A stretch of DNA of 64,000 bases. Origin: Cycas panzhihuaensis (lineage: Eukaryota > Cycadophyta). This document shows, one piece after another, positions 11,079-23,170 of this stretch (its first letter is position 1; each line of letters opens with the position of its first letter). Location of the stretch: the NCBI GenBank assembly GCA_023213395.1, contig CM041465.1, forward strand, positions 189,851,741-189,915,740, read 5' to 3'. Under the pieces are notes generated by a model. That model was not told where the DNA came from. It was given only the letters and a program-made list of their open reading frames with translations, and ran no database searches. The position numbers and the translations under genes were made by a program.

Positions 11079-13597
11079 TTTAAATTAAAGTTGTATAAAA
11101 TGTGATAAATGTAATAGCAAAAATATTTGAATGTAAAAAATTTGAAAGGACTTAAATGAAAGAAGTTATTTCCAAATATATATCCCAAGGTTTTCCAAAG
11201 TTTTAAACAAATGAACTAGCACCTAGAAAGGCTACTAGTTTCTAAGTTTATGTTTCTCCTGGGGCAACCTTTGGTTGCTATTCTGTCTAGTGGCGCCTGC
11301 CCACAGATGGCAAAATAGGGACCCTTTATACCGGTACAGAGCACTAGGCTCTATATACCTCAATACGTGGGCTGCTAAGAAGGCTTTAACACCCCCCTGA
11401 ATTGTTGGTCCACCTGCGTCGGACTTATGCCTAACGACAGATCTAGCGATGAAGGTTCTCAAACCAAGGCACTCACCCTCTCCAGGTCTAGCCTTGGTCT
11501 CCAAACACCATGAAATGAAAAGGTTCTGCACCTCACCGCCATCAGATATACCTGATAGCTAATGGCTGTCCTCATCCAATATGAGTAGGCCGATTAGCAT
11601 ATACGGGGTGGTAACTTCAGGGGTCCTAACCATTCCCCTTGCAAGGCTGGAAAAAAAATGTGGTTCAATTCAGAATTATCTCATTTAATGTGAAAAATAA
11701 ACTATTTAGCAATGTGGTCTTGCTTAGAAAAAGAAAAATTCCTTTGATAATAAAATAGAAAAAAATGCTCTAAGCAAGATGAAATAAAACTTTTACAAAA
11801 ACTCTTTTTGTTTTTTTTTTCAAAAAAAATATAATACCCTTTAAACAGATGTAATATGCCTTTGAAAAAGAAATGTAATTTTCCTTTTATAAGTGCAAGA
11901 AAGATGATATTTTTCAACAACTTTGATACACTTTTAAAGTATAACGATCAATAATAAAGTAATGATATATTTGAAAGCAAACTTAAAAAACTTTTTCACT
12001 TACGCAAAACTTGAAATAAACTTTTGAGAATAAAAAGTTTTCAAAAAATGCCAATTTCTCAAATAAGTAATGTAAATCTTCAATATAAAAAATTTTCTTT
12101 TTGTATAAAGCAACTTTTCTTTGAAAAAAATATATATTACCTTATAAACAAATGCTGGTTCAAAACAACTTAAAATGCTTGTAGAAAGATCAAGCAGAAA
12201 CCTTGAGTAAACAATGAGATATGAACTAGAATTTTCTTTAAAAAATTTTGAAAGAAGACAAGCTTATTAGGATATACGTATATGATCAACTTTAACAACT
12301 TGAAAACTATACTGAATAATGTCATAATAACTTAAAATTTTACCAATATGTAGATTAATAAGATCTGAATCCAATGAAATAAACGGTTTTGAAAATTGGT
12401 ACCAATAAATCACAATTTGAATGATGCAAAGGTATGGACCTCCTTATGGTGCTTAACAGGAGCAAGGTAGTCAAGAAATTGCATAAAATTACCAATTAAC
12501 CTTTAGAAAAAGTTGAACAAAGGATCAAATATTATTTATGAAATGTTCAATGTTCTTTTAATTGAAAATTTTAAAAAAATATATTAAAGGAGGTGTAAAA
12601 AATAGTAGATTTGAGGCAATAAGGTACCTCAACTTTGACATATTTGAAATATAAGAAAAATATGTCAAAATATATAGAAAATTATGTTAAAATGAAGAGA
12701 AATGAGTTAGCTTCCCAACAAAGTTGACAGAATTGAAATCTGATAAAAAATGAGAAAGTTATAGTGAAAAATGTAACAGGTATTTTTATGTAGAATGTTA
12801 GGAAATAGGCAAAAACAACTAAACTCCTTTTTTCAGTGATTAAAATATTAATGAAGATGAACTCAAAAAATTGAAGTAAAAAGTTAGTATCAAAGTCTAT
12901 ATAACGTAGATCGCTATAGAGGAAATTTAGGTAAAAACTAGTTTACCAGTAATAAATGACAGCCAGTTCTAAAAATGATTTTGTAAAAAATGCAAAAAAA
13001 GTTGAAATTTTGAAAGTCTAATATTAAAATGGTCGAAACAGGGTCAAATTGGCACCAAATTGGTCATATGACCAGTTAAAATTAGTGTACAGAGAATTTC
13101 TGATCTATTGGGATAGGTTTCATCTGAAACCGATGGCTCCAACGAGAAGTTATGGCAACAAAAGCACCAATAACTCTATGAAAAATAAAATTTTAAAAAA
13201 ATAAAGCTTAAAATTAAAAAACTTCTTAAAAGATGGGCCTGAAGATGGACTGAGCTAGAATTGAACCCAAGATCATTCAGAGAACAAAGACCTCTGATGC
13301 TAGGAGGGTGAACTCGCTCGTCGAGTTAAAAGGACAAAAAATTAAAAAGTATTCAAACTGTAACAATGAAGTGTTGAAAAGTGAGAACGCAAATAATAAA
13401 TGCCAAATAATGATACAAGCCAACGATAGTGAATCAATAATGAAAGGACTCAATAATGAAGTCGCGGATTATTAATAATCAACAACGAACAGCAATGAAT
13501 GAAGGCAGCCAATATATGAATATTGAACGAAGCCAGAACGAAGCCACGTAGACTATATAAAGGCGAAAAAACCAACAATGAATAATGAATCAATAGG

Positions 13598-13827
13598 CAA
13601 ACAAAGTCACGGCTTATGAATCAATAATGAGATTATGAGTGTCGTTTATTGAATCAAAGGCGAACGAAGTCGCGGCTTATGAATCAATAATGAGATTATG
13701 AGTGCCGAACGCGAGATATAAAAACGGTAGTGCCATTTAATGAATCAAAGGTGAATGAAGTCGCAGCTTATGAATCAATAATGAGATTATGAGTGCCGAA
13801 CGTGAGATATAAAAATGGTAGCAGCAC
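13598..13827. repeat. Tandem repeat in the B leader, three variable units of about 63-90 bp
   Basis: Three consecutive copies start near 13598, 13661 and 13751. Each contains the core GGCTTATGAATCAATAATGA (AGCTTATG... in the third) followed by GATTATGAGTG. The second and third also share GCCGAACG(C/T)GAGATATAAAAA. Unit length varies because of internal gain or loss. Confidence 0.85.
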
Positions 13828-13953
13828 CGATTATGAGTGGATTATAGCTAAAACGCGAACGTACAGTAGAGATAAGATATAAAACAACGCCGATTATGAG
13901 TGGATTACAGCTAAAACGCAAACGTACAACAAAGATAAGATATAAAATAACAA
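13828..13953. repeat. Tandem repeat in the B leader, two 63-bp units
   Basis: Two near-identical 63-bp copies, at 13828 and 13891, each beginning CGATTATGAGTGGATTA and containing GCTAAAACGC and AAGATATAAAA. It continues directly from the previous tandem array and shares its GATTATGAGTG word. Confidence 0.88.
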
Positions 13954-14433
13954 CGGAAAAGCGAGATATAAAACGTGGACGGCAAAACTGCCAATGCGAG
14001 AGCTAGCAGCGCGCAGAGTCACGGAGAGGCGCAGGCCGACGGGACGACAACAAGGCACGGAGAGACGGGCGGTAGCAGAGCGCCGACAGCAAGCGACCCA
14101 GGCCCAATCACGGAGAGACGAGCGACGCAGGCTGAGACAGACGGCTAACATGGAGAAACGGGAGGCCGAATAGCAGGGGGAGTAGACTATATATACACTG
14201 AGATTAATATACTTCGATTGCGAGATGGCTGACAGAGCGAACAGAGAGATGCTAGGCTAACACAGAGATGGAGTGTTAATAACACAGGACACAAGAGAGA
14301 TGTTCAGTACAAACGCAGATAGTGCACAGGACAGTAGAAGGTTGGCTCGGGCTATATATATATATATATGTTTGTAAAAGGATGCACAAATTGTAAGAAA
14401 AAGGCTATATGTATGATGAGATTAATCCCGTAC

Positions 14434-14507
14434 AGAGGATCACACAAACTACAGATCTATCGAGCACATATAGAGGATCACATAAACCACAGATCTATCG
14501 AGCGCAT
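14434..14507. repeat. Direct repeat in the B leader, two 38-bp units
   Basis: Units at 14434 and 14472 share AGAGGATCACA(C/T)AAAC and ACAGATCTATCGAGC. They lie about 300 bp inside the 5' LTR. Confidence 0.85.
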
Positions 14508-14793
14508 AAGATAATAAAGTATATATTGAAGATCAAAGGAACAAAGCAAAAAATATATATCAAAAAATTTATTTATTTATATGTTGAAAATAAAAAAAGG
14601 AACGAAGAACCTGGTTCCCGTATGTTGTGCAAACTTCTAAGCGAGAGAACTTCCTTCACGGTGGCTGAAATTCTGATCTGTCTTCTCCAGTGGGTAGGTG
14701 AGCTCGCTAGAATCTCAACAAGCAGTCATATGGATACATTTCGCCATATGTATGCGCAACTAAAAATAGAAAATAGGTAATAGTATCAACCTC

Positions 14794-14805
14794 GCTCTGA
14801 TACCA
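14794..14805 (-). other. Primer-binding site of element B (initiator Met tRNA)
   Basis: The minus strand reads TGGTATCAGAGC, the canonical plant site complementary to the 3' end of initiator Met tRNA, two bases inside the 5' LTR. Confidence 0.9.
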
Positions 14806-14807
14806 AA

Positions 14808-15141
14808 TGATGAAGCTGGAGGAGCAGAGCAGGACATCATAACGATCGCATCTTGAGTACAATGGCAATTTCCAATAGAATGGCAGTGTTAATAAACACC
14901 AGGGAGGTATTCCCAACCCTTAAATAGAGAATTGTGGAGGCGTTGGGCACCATCACCCTAGCTGCACAACAATTAAGGTTAGTTTAAAAAAATATTAAAA
15001 TAAATAACGGTGATACGTACCTCAAATGAGTGGTCAGTCTGGGCGGCTGTTGAACGACTCAAGGTGCCCTAGGGGCCCTCAAAGGTGGCTTTGAGGGGCC
15101 CTAAGCGCTCTGGTGCATGTACATTGGGATTATTCCCAACA
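14808..15141 (-). repeat. 5' LTR of copia element B
   Basis: 334 bp, paired with 6496-6829. It begins TGTTGGGAATAATCCC on the minus strand and ends GCTTCATCA two bases before the primer-binding site. The promoter, if still active, would drive transcription leftward. Flank AAGGG at 15142-15146 completes the target duplication. Confidence 0.92.
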
Positions 15142-15930
15142 AAGGGCCTATATTTGACCAAGACCCATCCACTTTAGAGCCAATATTAATTCACTTCACA
15201 CCTATAAGCATATGATAGTATGGATACCTTGGTATCCTTAATGATCTTAAGTTTAATAATGAAAATTATCCTATGTAATAGGTGAGTATTCTAAACCTTA
15301 TTTAGGGTATATAAGGCCCTATCATTATACAAATCTCCTCACCTCAAGACCATTCCATGCTTAACTTTAATCTTGGTCCTTCTACATTGAGTGATGGACC
15401 TATTTTAGGAGATCCTCCCCTTACCTCCTTCAAGGGAACTTCAACCCTCTTTCTCATTCATAACACTTGCAACCCTAATAATAGATAATACTATTATAAA
15501 CACAACATTTAATGCCTAATCAATCACTATACTTGATAACATATTAGTATCCCATACCAATGGAGTCTCACCAATAATTTATAGGGAAAATCTAGAAAAA
15601 CTCTTTTTAAATCCACCACTAATTTTAAACACCTCCAAATCATAGATAATTAAGGAGGTTAAATTATAATGACCTGATCCCTAATAGTAATTCTCCTCTA
15701 AGCAACTAATTGTTAATGAGGTTAAATTATGGTGATATAACCTATGAGATGCCCTTTATAGCCCAATAAGGCACATCACCCTTAAGGTAACAAGCTTAAG
15801 TAATAGTACTCCTAAATGAGCTAAAGCTTCCCTTCCCGCTAATTTATTTGCTATGGGGCATTATACTTCATAATGAGTATAAACTGGTTATACTTCATCA
15901 CAAGTATAAAGTATCAGATATAAATACTAG
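15142..15930. other. Repeat DNA between elements B and A
   Basis: Presumably the right half of the gypsy fragment that B interrupted, since the target duplication of B joins 6495 to 15142. No RT or integrase motif was found. Two copies of the word GAGGTTAAATTAT occur (15655 and 15718), with related words at 35920-36232. Confidence 0.45.
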
Positions 15931-16306
15931 TGTTATAATCCAACCTACAAGTATCACTCTAAAAGGATAACAAGGGAGCCCAAATAGATCTTTTATTAAT
16001 GCAATACCATAGATTACATTTAGATCACATAAGACATTAATGGAAACCAAAGGGAAGATGTATGAGAGTACAATCTTTATAAAAGGAAATTGATAGCATC
16101 GGTCCTTTCTTTACAAATATATAGCCTTAAATAGACATCAATGGTAATTATTTCCCAACATCTTATTACTAGGCTATATGGCCTTTGATTCCATTAGTAG
16201 AGGTATGCAATCCATGCATACCTATCAATAATTTTAATTAAACCATACCACCTTAATTGTATGCCTAGATGCTTCTATGTTATTCCCCTTAGAGGGTTAT
16301 GTAACA
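15931..16306 (-). repeat. 3' LTR of gypsy element A
   Basis: 376 bp. The plus strand begins TGTTATAATCC and ends GTTATGTAACA, so it has TG/CA ends with a short TGTTA/TAACA inverted terminus. It is alignable end to end with 33641-34016. It directly follows the polypurine tract on the minus strand. Confidence 0.85.
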
Positions 16307-16320
16307 AGCCCCTTCCTCCT
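16307..16320 (-). other. Polypurine tract of gypsy element A
   Basis: The minus strand reads AGGAGGAAGGGGCT directly before the LTR start TGTTACATAACC, and downstream of the integrase tail. Confidence 0.8.
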
Positions 16321-19300
16321 AGATGTTAAGTACTCAAAGTGCTAAATATGTAGATGTTGCTTGATGAAGTCTTTAAATTCCCATGTGGATTCCTAAAGTG
16401 TATAGTTAGCCCACTATACCAGATACTCAAAAATAGTTCTATTTCATAGACGAAGGTGTTAGGATTTTAAAATACATATAGGAGGATCTATAAGGATTTA
16501 TTCTTGTTAGAGTATAGAAAGGGTTGATTAGGATGTGATAGACTTTCGCCAAGTGTTTTTTCAAATAAAATACATGGAAAACATTATGGATATTGGTCTT
16601 AGGAGGAAGGGCAAGAGTATAAGCAGTTGCACCAATTCATTAAGTGATTATTTAGGGGTCATAGTATCAAGGACTTAACTTATAGGTCTTTTGATAGTAG
16701 AGAGATTATTACTTATAAGGTTAAAGGCAAAGGAAAACTAGGTCACCCACTTCAAATGATTAATCGGAGTGGTGGAAATCTATTAGTTACTTCATTTGAT
16801 TTTGTGTAAACCTAAGTTTTGTTTAAGGGTATGGAGAATTTTATCAATGTCTAGTAGTATTTGTTGCACCTAAACAATGTAAAGATTTATGGACAATATA
16901 TGGTGGGATGGTATGGGGTCTCTATAGAGGGCCATGAATGGAGTCATACCAACTATGGAGTGTTAGGAAGAATTATACCAATACTTGGCTAAGGCTAATC
17001 AAAAGATCCATCAACATTGGTATTTCAAGGTAAAACAATGTAGGTATATTTCTAAGGTTTTATTAAGTATTTTGAATTTCCTATTTATTTAGGGATGATA
17101 AAAGGAGCTCATGTAGAGAGATGTTCTTGATGCATGAAAGAGTTCTTACCAAAATAAGCTTGTGAATTTAGGATCTTTATCAAAGACTTTGGTTGATGGG
17201 AGGCCATAGAGGTAAAACATGAATTAGATATAGAGTTTAGTTAAATGAGGAGCTTTATAAGTAGTGTGGATAAGGAGGAAATAGGCATATTTAGTTAGAT
17301 GATTGTTAATGACCCAAATAGAGTCATATCTAACCAATAGTGGGAATCCCATGATGAAGTCCATCATAATGTCTTATTATTTACCCTGAGGGATCTTTAA
17401 GGGTTGAAGTTGATCGAGTTGGGCCTTAGTGTCTACCTTATTACATTAGCATGTATCACATCCAAAGACATATGTAGGGATGCTAGACTTAATATGAGGC
17501 CAGTAGAAATCTAACCAAAATTCATGATAGGTTTTATTGAATCCTAAGTGGCCTTTAAGTTGTGTGTTGTAATATTCAAAAAAGATACAAGTAATAAATG
17601 GGGAAGTAGGGTGTATAAAGATGTGGTTATGATAAAGAAGGTAATTATTATGTAGGCTCCAATCTTTATGGTTTTAAACGTTATTAGCCCAAGTGGTAGA
17701 GTCAAGTTGGGCTTTTTTAATCTTAGCTAACTCATGGAGCTAGGAGGGTTGGGGCATGGATATGGCATGGATGGTAGGTTCAACTAGGAGTTAGGAAAGG
17801 GCATCCACAATAATATTGCCCTTACCCTTTCTATATAATATGGTAAAGTCAAAAACTTGTAATTAGTCAACCCATTTGGCTTTTTCCTTTGATAAAACTA
17901 GTTGGTCTAGTAAATAGTCGAGACTATGATGGTTTATTAAAATGGAAAACTTAGAGCAAAGTAGATATTAGCACCACTTGTTGACTATATGTAGGATGGC
18001 TCTCATTTATTTTTGGTAGGTAAAACGTTAAAACTCATGTTGTTTGAGATTCTGACTCTTGAATATAATAAGGTGAAAGTTCTACATGAGGACGCCCCCC
18101 AACCCCATGTCAGATGCATCACATTCTAATTAGAATGGTTAGGAGAAGTTGGGAATAGAAAGGATGGATGTAGTTATCATGAGTACTTTCAAAAGGTTGA
18201 AGGCATCCACAATATTTTATTACCATTAAAAAGAGTCTTTATGGAGTAGGTTTATTAAAAGAGAGACTTTATAGAGTAGGTTTATTAAGGGGGTGTCTAT
18301 AGATGTATAGCTTTTAATAGATTGATGATAGAAATATGTTAGACTAAGGAAGGCCCATAATTAGGTTAGGCTTTTTAGGGTGGGTCATTAAATGATAACC
18401 AATATTTTATCGAGGCCAATACGTACTCCAGTTATAGAGATGATGTAGTATAAGTATTATAGTTTAGTTTTTCCAAACTCATAATTTGATATCTTCACAT
18501 ATAATTCATTTTGAGTCAAGACATAGATGGTAGTTTTTAAATGTTAGAGGTGTAGAGACATGTTAGTACTATAAATTAATATGTTATCAAATAAGATAAT
18601 AATAAACTTATGAAGGTAGGGCACAGAAATTTTATTTGTTAGAGATTAAAAGGTGGTCAAGGCATTGCATAGCCTAAATGACATAACTTGGAATTCAAAG
18701 TAGTCATTTTGAGTTTAAAAAGTGATTTTATACCTATCCTGGGGGCTATTGGTATTTGGTAATACCCATATTATAAGTTTAATTTGGAAAAGATTATAGC
18801 CTGATGGATTTTACCTAGCATATCATCGATTCAATCGGTAGGGAACTTATTCTTGATAGTTAGTTTATTGAGTTCCATATAGCCAACACAAAGTCAGAAA
18901 GAACTATTTTTTTTTAGACTAGAATGATGGGGGTTACATGAGGGCTTTTGCTTAGCTATATAATGTTGATATCCATTAGTTCATTAATGATGTACTAGAT
19001 CTCATTCTTTTGGAAGTAAGAGTTTTGATATGGGTGTAGGTTGTGATGGTTTTTTAGATCAATGATATGGTAAAATTTGTGATCTAAGGGAGGGCCACCA
19101 AGTAGGGGGGAGAAGACAGATTGTTATTTGGTGAGAATTGGGTGGATGTCTAAGTTGACTTGAGATTTGAGTTAAATATTGTTAATATGGACAATATATT
19201 GGATGCTTATATTGAGATACTTACCCATTTGCTTAGGGAAAATAAGTTTGTTAGGTGGGGATTAGAGGCTATAGAGTTTATAGGTTTATCCATAGTGGTC

Positions 19301-19800
19301 TTTAAATATTATGAATGGGTTCTTAAGGGAATTATTACTACTATAAGTTCTTAGCATTTGGAGCCATTGGACCCTTAGTATGGTATAAGATCCCCTAATG
19401 GATATAGCATAAAAATCTAACTTAAGCTGATAGGTACCAATTTAGACTTGGAGATTATAAATGACACCTACATAATGGAGTGAGTAGTGGCCTAGGAGGG
19501 AATAATTATCCTATTTTTGGTTTAGTATATAGATTTAATTATTTGGCTATAATAATATCCATGAAGTTTAGGGATGTATCATCATATATTAAAATTGTCA
19601 TGGGGGTTTTCCTTAAGGTCCCTCTTACATATAATGGGCCATGAGGGTTTTCTTTAAGACCCCTCTTATATGCAATAGGTCAGGGTGTGAAGAAGAGGAA
19701 ATAATAGACATGATTACTTTAGGTTTTGGGTCTAAATATAGGGAGGGTTCTGTGGTTGGCTCTTATTTTATTACATCATTGGAGTTTAAGTCACAGTCAA
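16321..19800 (-). pseudogene. Gypsy element A pol: protease, RT, RNase H, integrase, decayed
   Basis: Recognised piecewise on the minus strand. Protease end: LDFYAISIRGSY...LRVQWLQML, near 19400. RT: FSKLNL.YGYYQIPIAP at about 18730-18800 (family: FSKLDLRSGYHQIRI), and the catalytic box region ILFDNILIYS near 18580-18600, where the usual F/Y-x-D-D has become F-D-N. RNase H / connection: INHHSLDYLLDQLVLS near 17880-17945, then WVD and FDFTILYRKGKGN. Integrase: DFIMGFPLL, WVINNHLTKYAYFL, TTYKAPHLTKLY and KDPKFTS at 17150-17480. C-terminal end: FEVGDLVFL, YTLALPPKTNIHNVFHV and LKKHLAK at 16540-16770. Many stops and frameshifts. The domain order is unambiguous for Ty3/gypsy. Confidence 0.85.
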
Positions 19801-19839
19801 TGGTGAAGATGACTCTTTTGGCTTTACAAATATGACCAT

Positions 19840-20656
19840 TTTGTAGGAACTATTATTCTATATATTATAAACATAGATTGACGTCTTGATGCTTAGGCAC
19901 CTCGAAGGATGGTATATGCATTTATATTGATAATTTTTCTATGGTAAGATGTTCAATTGGGTCATTCATTACTTACTAATGAGGTTCTTTAACTTGAATC
20001 CTTAGAGGTTAATAGGGTTTTATGGGTCTTTAGCAAGTGAACCATGGTGTGTCTCATCTACTCCTATATGCTCTCTCTGATATAAACTCAGCTTTAATCA
20101 TTTTGGCATAATTGATGGTGTCCTAAAGGCTAGGAGGTCAGTTGGTCTTCAACCTCATTTAGATCTATTTAGTAAGACCAAATATGTAGCTTTCAACCAA
20201 AGTTTATTTATTAAGGGGATGGGTGACTCAAGTTTGGATTACTTAAAGCTCCTTTGTATTGGCCTCAATTGTCATGGATTGTTATAGTTGCATTAACTAG
20301 ATAAAGAATGATTAGTTCTAAGTCTCCTCATATTGCTCAAAAAAATATTTATAAAACTAATCCCACATTTGATTAGATGGGTACTCATAGGTCAACCATT
20401 TATACTAATTGTGAGCTTTGCCTTAGAGGTGTATAGAGGCAAAAGTTATGTAATCAACTTTAGACAAATATTTAAGTACAAAATAAGAGTCCAATTTGTT
20501 AATCTAATTGTATGGTATATATTTATTAAGATTAGGGTCAAAGACATGTATATTAATTTTATGATTAAATGATTATTGGTGTGTAGCCTAGGGAGGTGGA
20601 TTTCTACCCTGGGATGCTCTACTTTGTGACACGTTAGATGAGTTGGAGCTAGCCAT
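19840..20656 (-). pseudogene. Gypsy element A gag, decayed
   Basis: A start codon at 20656 on the minus strand opens a short Ser-rich N-terminus (MASSNSSNVSQSRASQ). Further on, broken frames show the gypsy gag block ESYIFGLTK...IRMRLKTN...AKMIKAEF-like text, comparable to the F-x-x-GL-x-x-E-I region followed by an AIxLAK helix. Stops are frequent. Gag would form the particle of the element. The leader between this start and the 5' LTR is about 1.6 kb once element C is removed. Confidence 0.6.
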
Positions 20657-22162
20657 TAAGAGAAAGTTTAGATATTTGAGTACTTATAAATGTAACCTAT
20701 TTGGTAAGGTTTATAAGGTTCAACACTAACTTGGTAGAGTCATGATACATCTTGAAAAATTGAGTTTTCAAAGAGAAAATTAGTTCAAATTAATTCATTA
20801 TGGAAAGAGTCTTAACAAAATAGGAAAGAACAAGAAGAAATGGGAGAGATAGGAAGAATGAGTGTTGAAGGAATGGAGGTATACAAGAAGGGTAGAGAGG
20901 GGAAAGGGTGTAAGGTGGCTATAGGATGTTGACCCTAAAAATTAAGTAAGAAAATCACCTAACTCTCGTGAAAAAGTGTAACGAGATCTTCAAAATAAGG
21001 TAGGTGGGTAGTAACCAAAAAATTAGGCTAATAGGGTGCATGAGTTACTTATAGGCTAGTTTTCCTTGAAATAAATGATTAAAACTAACCTAGTGGACTT
21101 TGATCAATATGAGACACTGATTAAAATAAGATGTATGAATCAATAGGGCTAAATTTTAGGCCATGAACACTTTTTTGTGACAAGTCTAATGGTACAAGTC
21201 TCGTTAAAATTTGATAAGTCTTGATGAAGTTATAACCCTTTATTTTCTTATTTTTCTTTCGTCATTTTTACTTTTTTCTAAGTGGACTAGACTTGCCTCA
21301 GGTGGATTAGGTTGGAGATATTGTAAGTCTTGTTATTTGTTGTACTAAGACAGAAAAAATCCTTAAGATCTAGGCTACATAAGTTGTTAGGTGTGCTCAG
21401 TTTTGATGTTCTTGCTTCTATTTATAGGATCATTTTATTGTCAATGATGTTATCCATAAGAAGTTTTATTACTGGTTGATGAAATAATGATTCATAGTAG
21501 AAGATTTATGGTTGTTATCAACTTTGATTAGTGAAATTATAGTAGACTCAAGAGTTATGTATCAGGGTATTTGCATAATAAAAGACTATAAAGAGTTAAG
21601 AGAACCTACCAAACACTAGTAAGAGAGTGTTTGTCTCTATAGGCCCTGTGATAAACTTCTCTATTATTATTGTATCTTAGTCTAAGATATTAGGGCACTA
21701 CCTATAAAGGAAAAAATATCCTTATAAGGTCTACAGTCATGTAGAGGTATTCGTGCAGAGTAGATTTTGGGCATTAACTACTAACCCATGCACCATAAAG
21801 GGACAAATAATTAAGAGTTTACCTATTATGGGTTGGAGAGGGAGCCTATATGGGTTTTCTTATATACTTAAAGGTACATAGAGTCTTAATTTTATAGTCA
21901 AGTTCTATCTAAGGCTTAATTTAATAGACTTAACTAAAGTATTTCATGCAAGGATAGAAAAGCCATAATACACTTGGCCTGGAGCAACAAATCCTCGTGA
22001 TGTTTATAGATTCCTAACATAGGGTCTCTACCTAATTAAAGCAGATAGTTTCCAAGCAAAGTTATTTATCCTTATACAAGAATCAGGGGAGGGATAAAAA
22101 AGGGTAGCTACCAAGCAGCATTATCTACCTTTGAATAAAAAAATTAAAATGACTAAATACTA
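20657..22162 (-). other. Leader of gypsy element A, part left of the C insertion
   Basis: Non-coding, AT-rich, lying between the gag start and the point where element C entered. The remaining 115 bp of the leader is at 33526-33640. The sequence across the gap fits as one T-rich leader when C and one copy of TACTA are removed. Confidence 0.6.
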
Positions 22163-22496
22163 TGAAGGATTTGAAAGCATGGAGATAGAGCAGAGCAATA
22201 AGCAAATAATCAATGCATTGTACAATATGAGCATAAACCAAATATCTTTATTCAAGTCATGTTTAAGAGTAATACAAACTTCCAAAATAGAGGTGGTGTC
22301 TAAAGACACTAGGGTTTATCACCCTAGTAAATATATAGTTTGAGAGATGAGGGAAACCTCCTCAACCTCCAAGATTCAAACAATATTAAAATAATACTTA
22401 ACTAAAGTTACACTTAACCTTACCTTATTTACCTTTACATGTATGCACTCATATGTGTAAATTGTGGGAATAGGGTGATGAACATTAACCCCAACA
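22163..22496 (-). repeat. 3' LTR of element C
   Basis: 334 bp. On the minus strand it starts TGTTGGGGTTAATG, right after the polypurine tract, and ends AAATCCTTCA. Paired with 33193-33525, about 91% identical by eye. Any apparent open frame inside it is LTR sequence. Confidence 0.9.
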
Positions 22497-22512
22497 TTCT
22501 CCCCCTTAATGG
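22497..22512 (-). other. Polypurine tract of element C
   Basis: The minus strand reads GACCATTAAGGGGGAGAA up to the 3' LTR start. It closely resembles the tract of element B. Confidence 0.82.
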
Positions 22513-23170
22513 TCATCACGAACATCTTCACTTTTCCTTGAATTTGTGATACATGTATTTGAGGAAGACTTTGAGTGAGTAATTGAACAAATATCCTTTC
22601 ACTTTGTCTTTATCTTTATGCATCATTGTCCTTGTATAGTGGTTTCCTTCAATATGGTTTAGTTTAAGTGATCTTCAAGTAGGTATGACTTGCTTCGAAT
22701 AGAGAATAGTGGCTTCATCTTTTACTTTATCTTTGAATTCACTGTTACAACATCATCATATGTATCAAAGTGATCATTAATTTGATTTCAGTCTTCAACA
22801 TTAGTCTTTTCAATATAAAATACCTACTCTGACATCTGTCTCATATGTACAACATCATCATAATTAAATTTATTCAAATTTAGGGTTTTTCCTTATAAAT
22901 TAATTCTAGTGTATCCCAAATATATTTGGATATAGTTAATTCGCTAACATTAACGAATACATCATTATTTATTGTGTTAAAGATTAAAGCTATGATTTCA
23001 TTATCCTTTCTTAAGTTTTCTTTAAAAAAATTATCTTCCTCTAGGTAACCATATGCAACAAATTTTCAAATGTCTTTTGCAATAAGAAGTGTTTTCAACA
23101 AGCCTTTCCAAACATGAAAATTGGTCCCATCAAATGTAGGAATTAACATATCATCTAGATACATTGCCAT
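22513..23170 (-). pseudogene. Element C gag N-terminal remnant joined to a pol tail
   Basis: An ATG at 23170 opens a gag start of the UBN2 type: residues 8-14 read LIPTFDG, then TNFHVWK, LLIAKD and, after stops, LRKDNEIIALIF and YIWDTLELIYKEK. This parallels the gag of element B (IPKFDGNNFLNW ... AWDTLQLIYEG). After about 110 codons the gag similarity stops. The last stretch before the polypurine tract ends IKGENVG, comparable with GLMGENVG at the end of the B polyprotein, so gag may have been joined to the 3' end of pol by an internal deletion of several kb. The tail assignment is weaker than the gag one. Confidence 0.65.

Larger units (their letters stand above)
11079..14793 (-). other. Long untranslated leader of copia element B
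   Basis: About 3.7 kb between the primer-binding site and the gag ATG, with no protein family recognised on either strand. Near gag it is AT-rich. Towards the LTR it becomes GC-rich (about 13960-14330), with CG-containing short repeats such as CACGGAGAGACG, and it holds the tandem repeats listed separately. A comparable long leader is present in element C, with scattered matching phrases (for example around 12610-12660 versus 30925-30955). Leaders this long may carry packaging or regulatory signals, but nothing here proves that. Confidence 0.7.
6496..15141 (-). mobile_element. Ty1/copia LTR retrotransposon B, structurally complete, coding region mutated
   Basis: An 8,646-bp minus-strand element bounded by two 334-bp LTRs, each starting TG and ending CA, and flanked by an exact 5-bp target duplication AAGGG (6491-6495 and 15142-15146). 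A primer-binding site and a polypurine tract are in the expected places. In transcription order: 5' LTR, primer site, a leader of about 3.7 kb, gag with a CCHC knuckle, protease, integrase, RT, RNase H, polypurine tract, 3' LTR. Integrase preceding RT defines Ty1/copia. The LTRs differ at about 20 positions by eye plus a short badly aligned stretch, mostly C/T and G/A. Stops and frameshifts in every domain make it non-autonomous now. It sits inside a plus-strand gypsy fragment. Confidence 0.93.

Noticed and set aside
22131-22343. A 70-codon plus-strand open frame
   Set aside because: It lies within the 3' LTR of element C, on the strand opposite to transcription, and is not conserved in the paired LTR.
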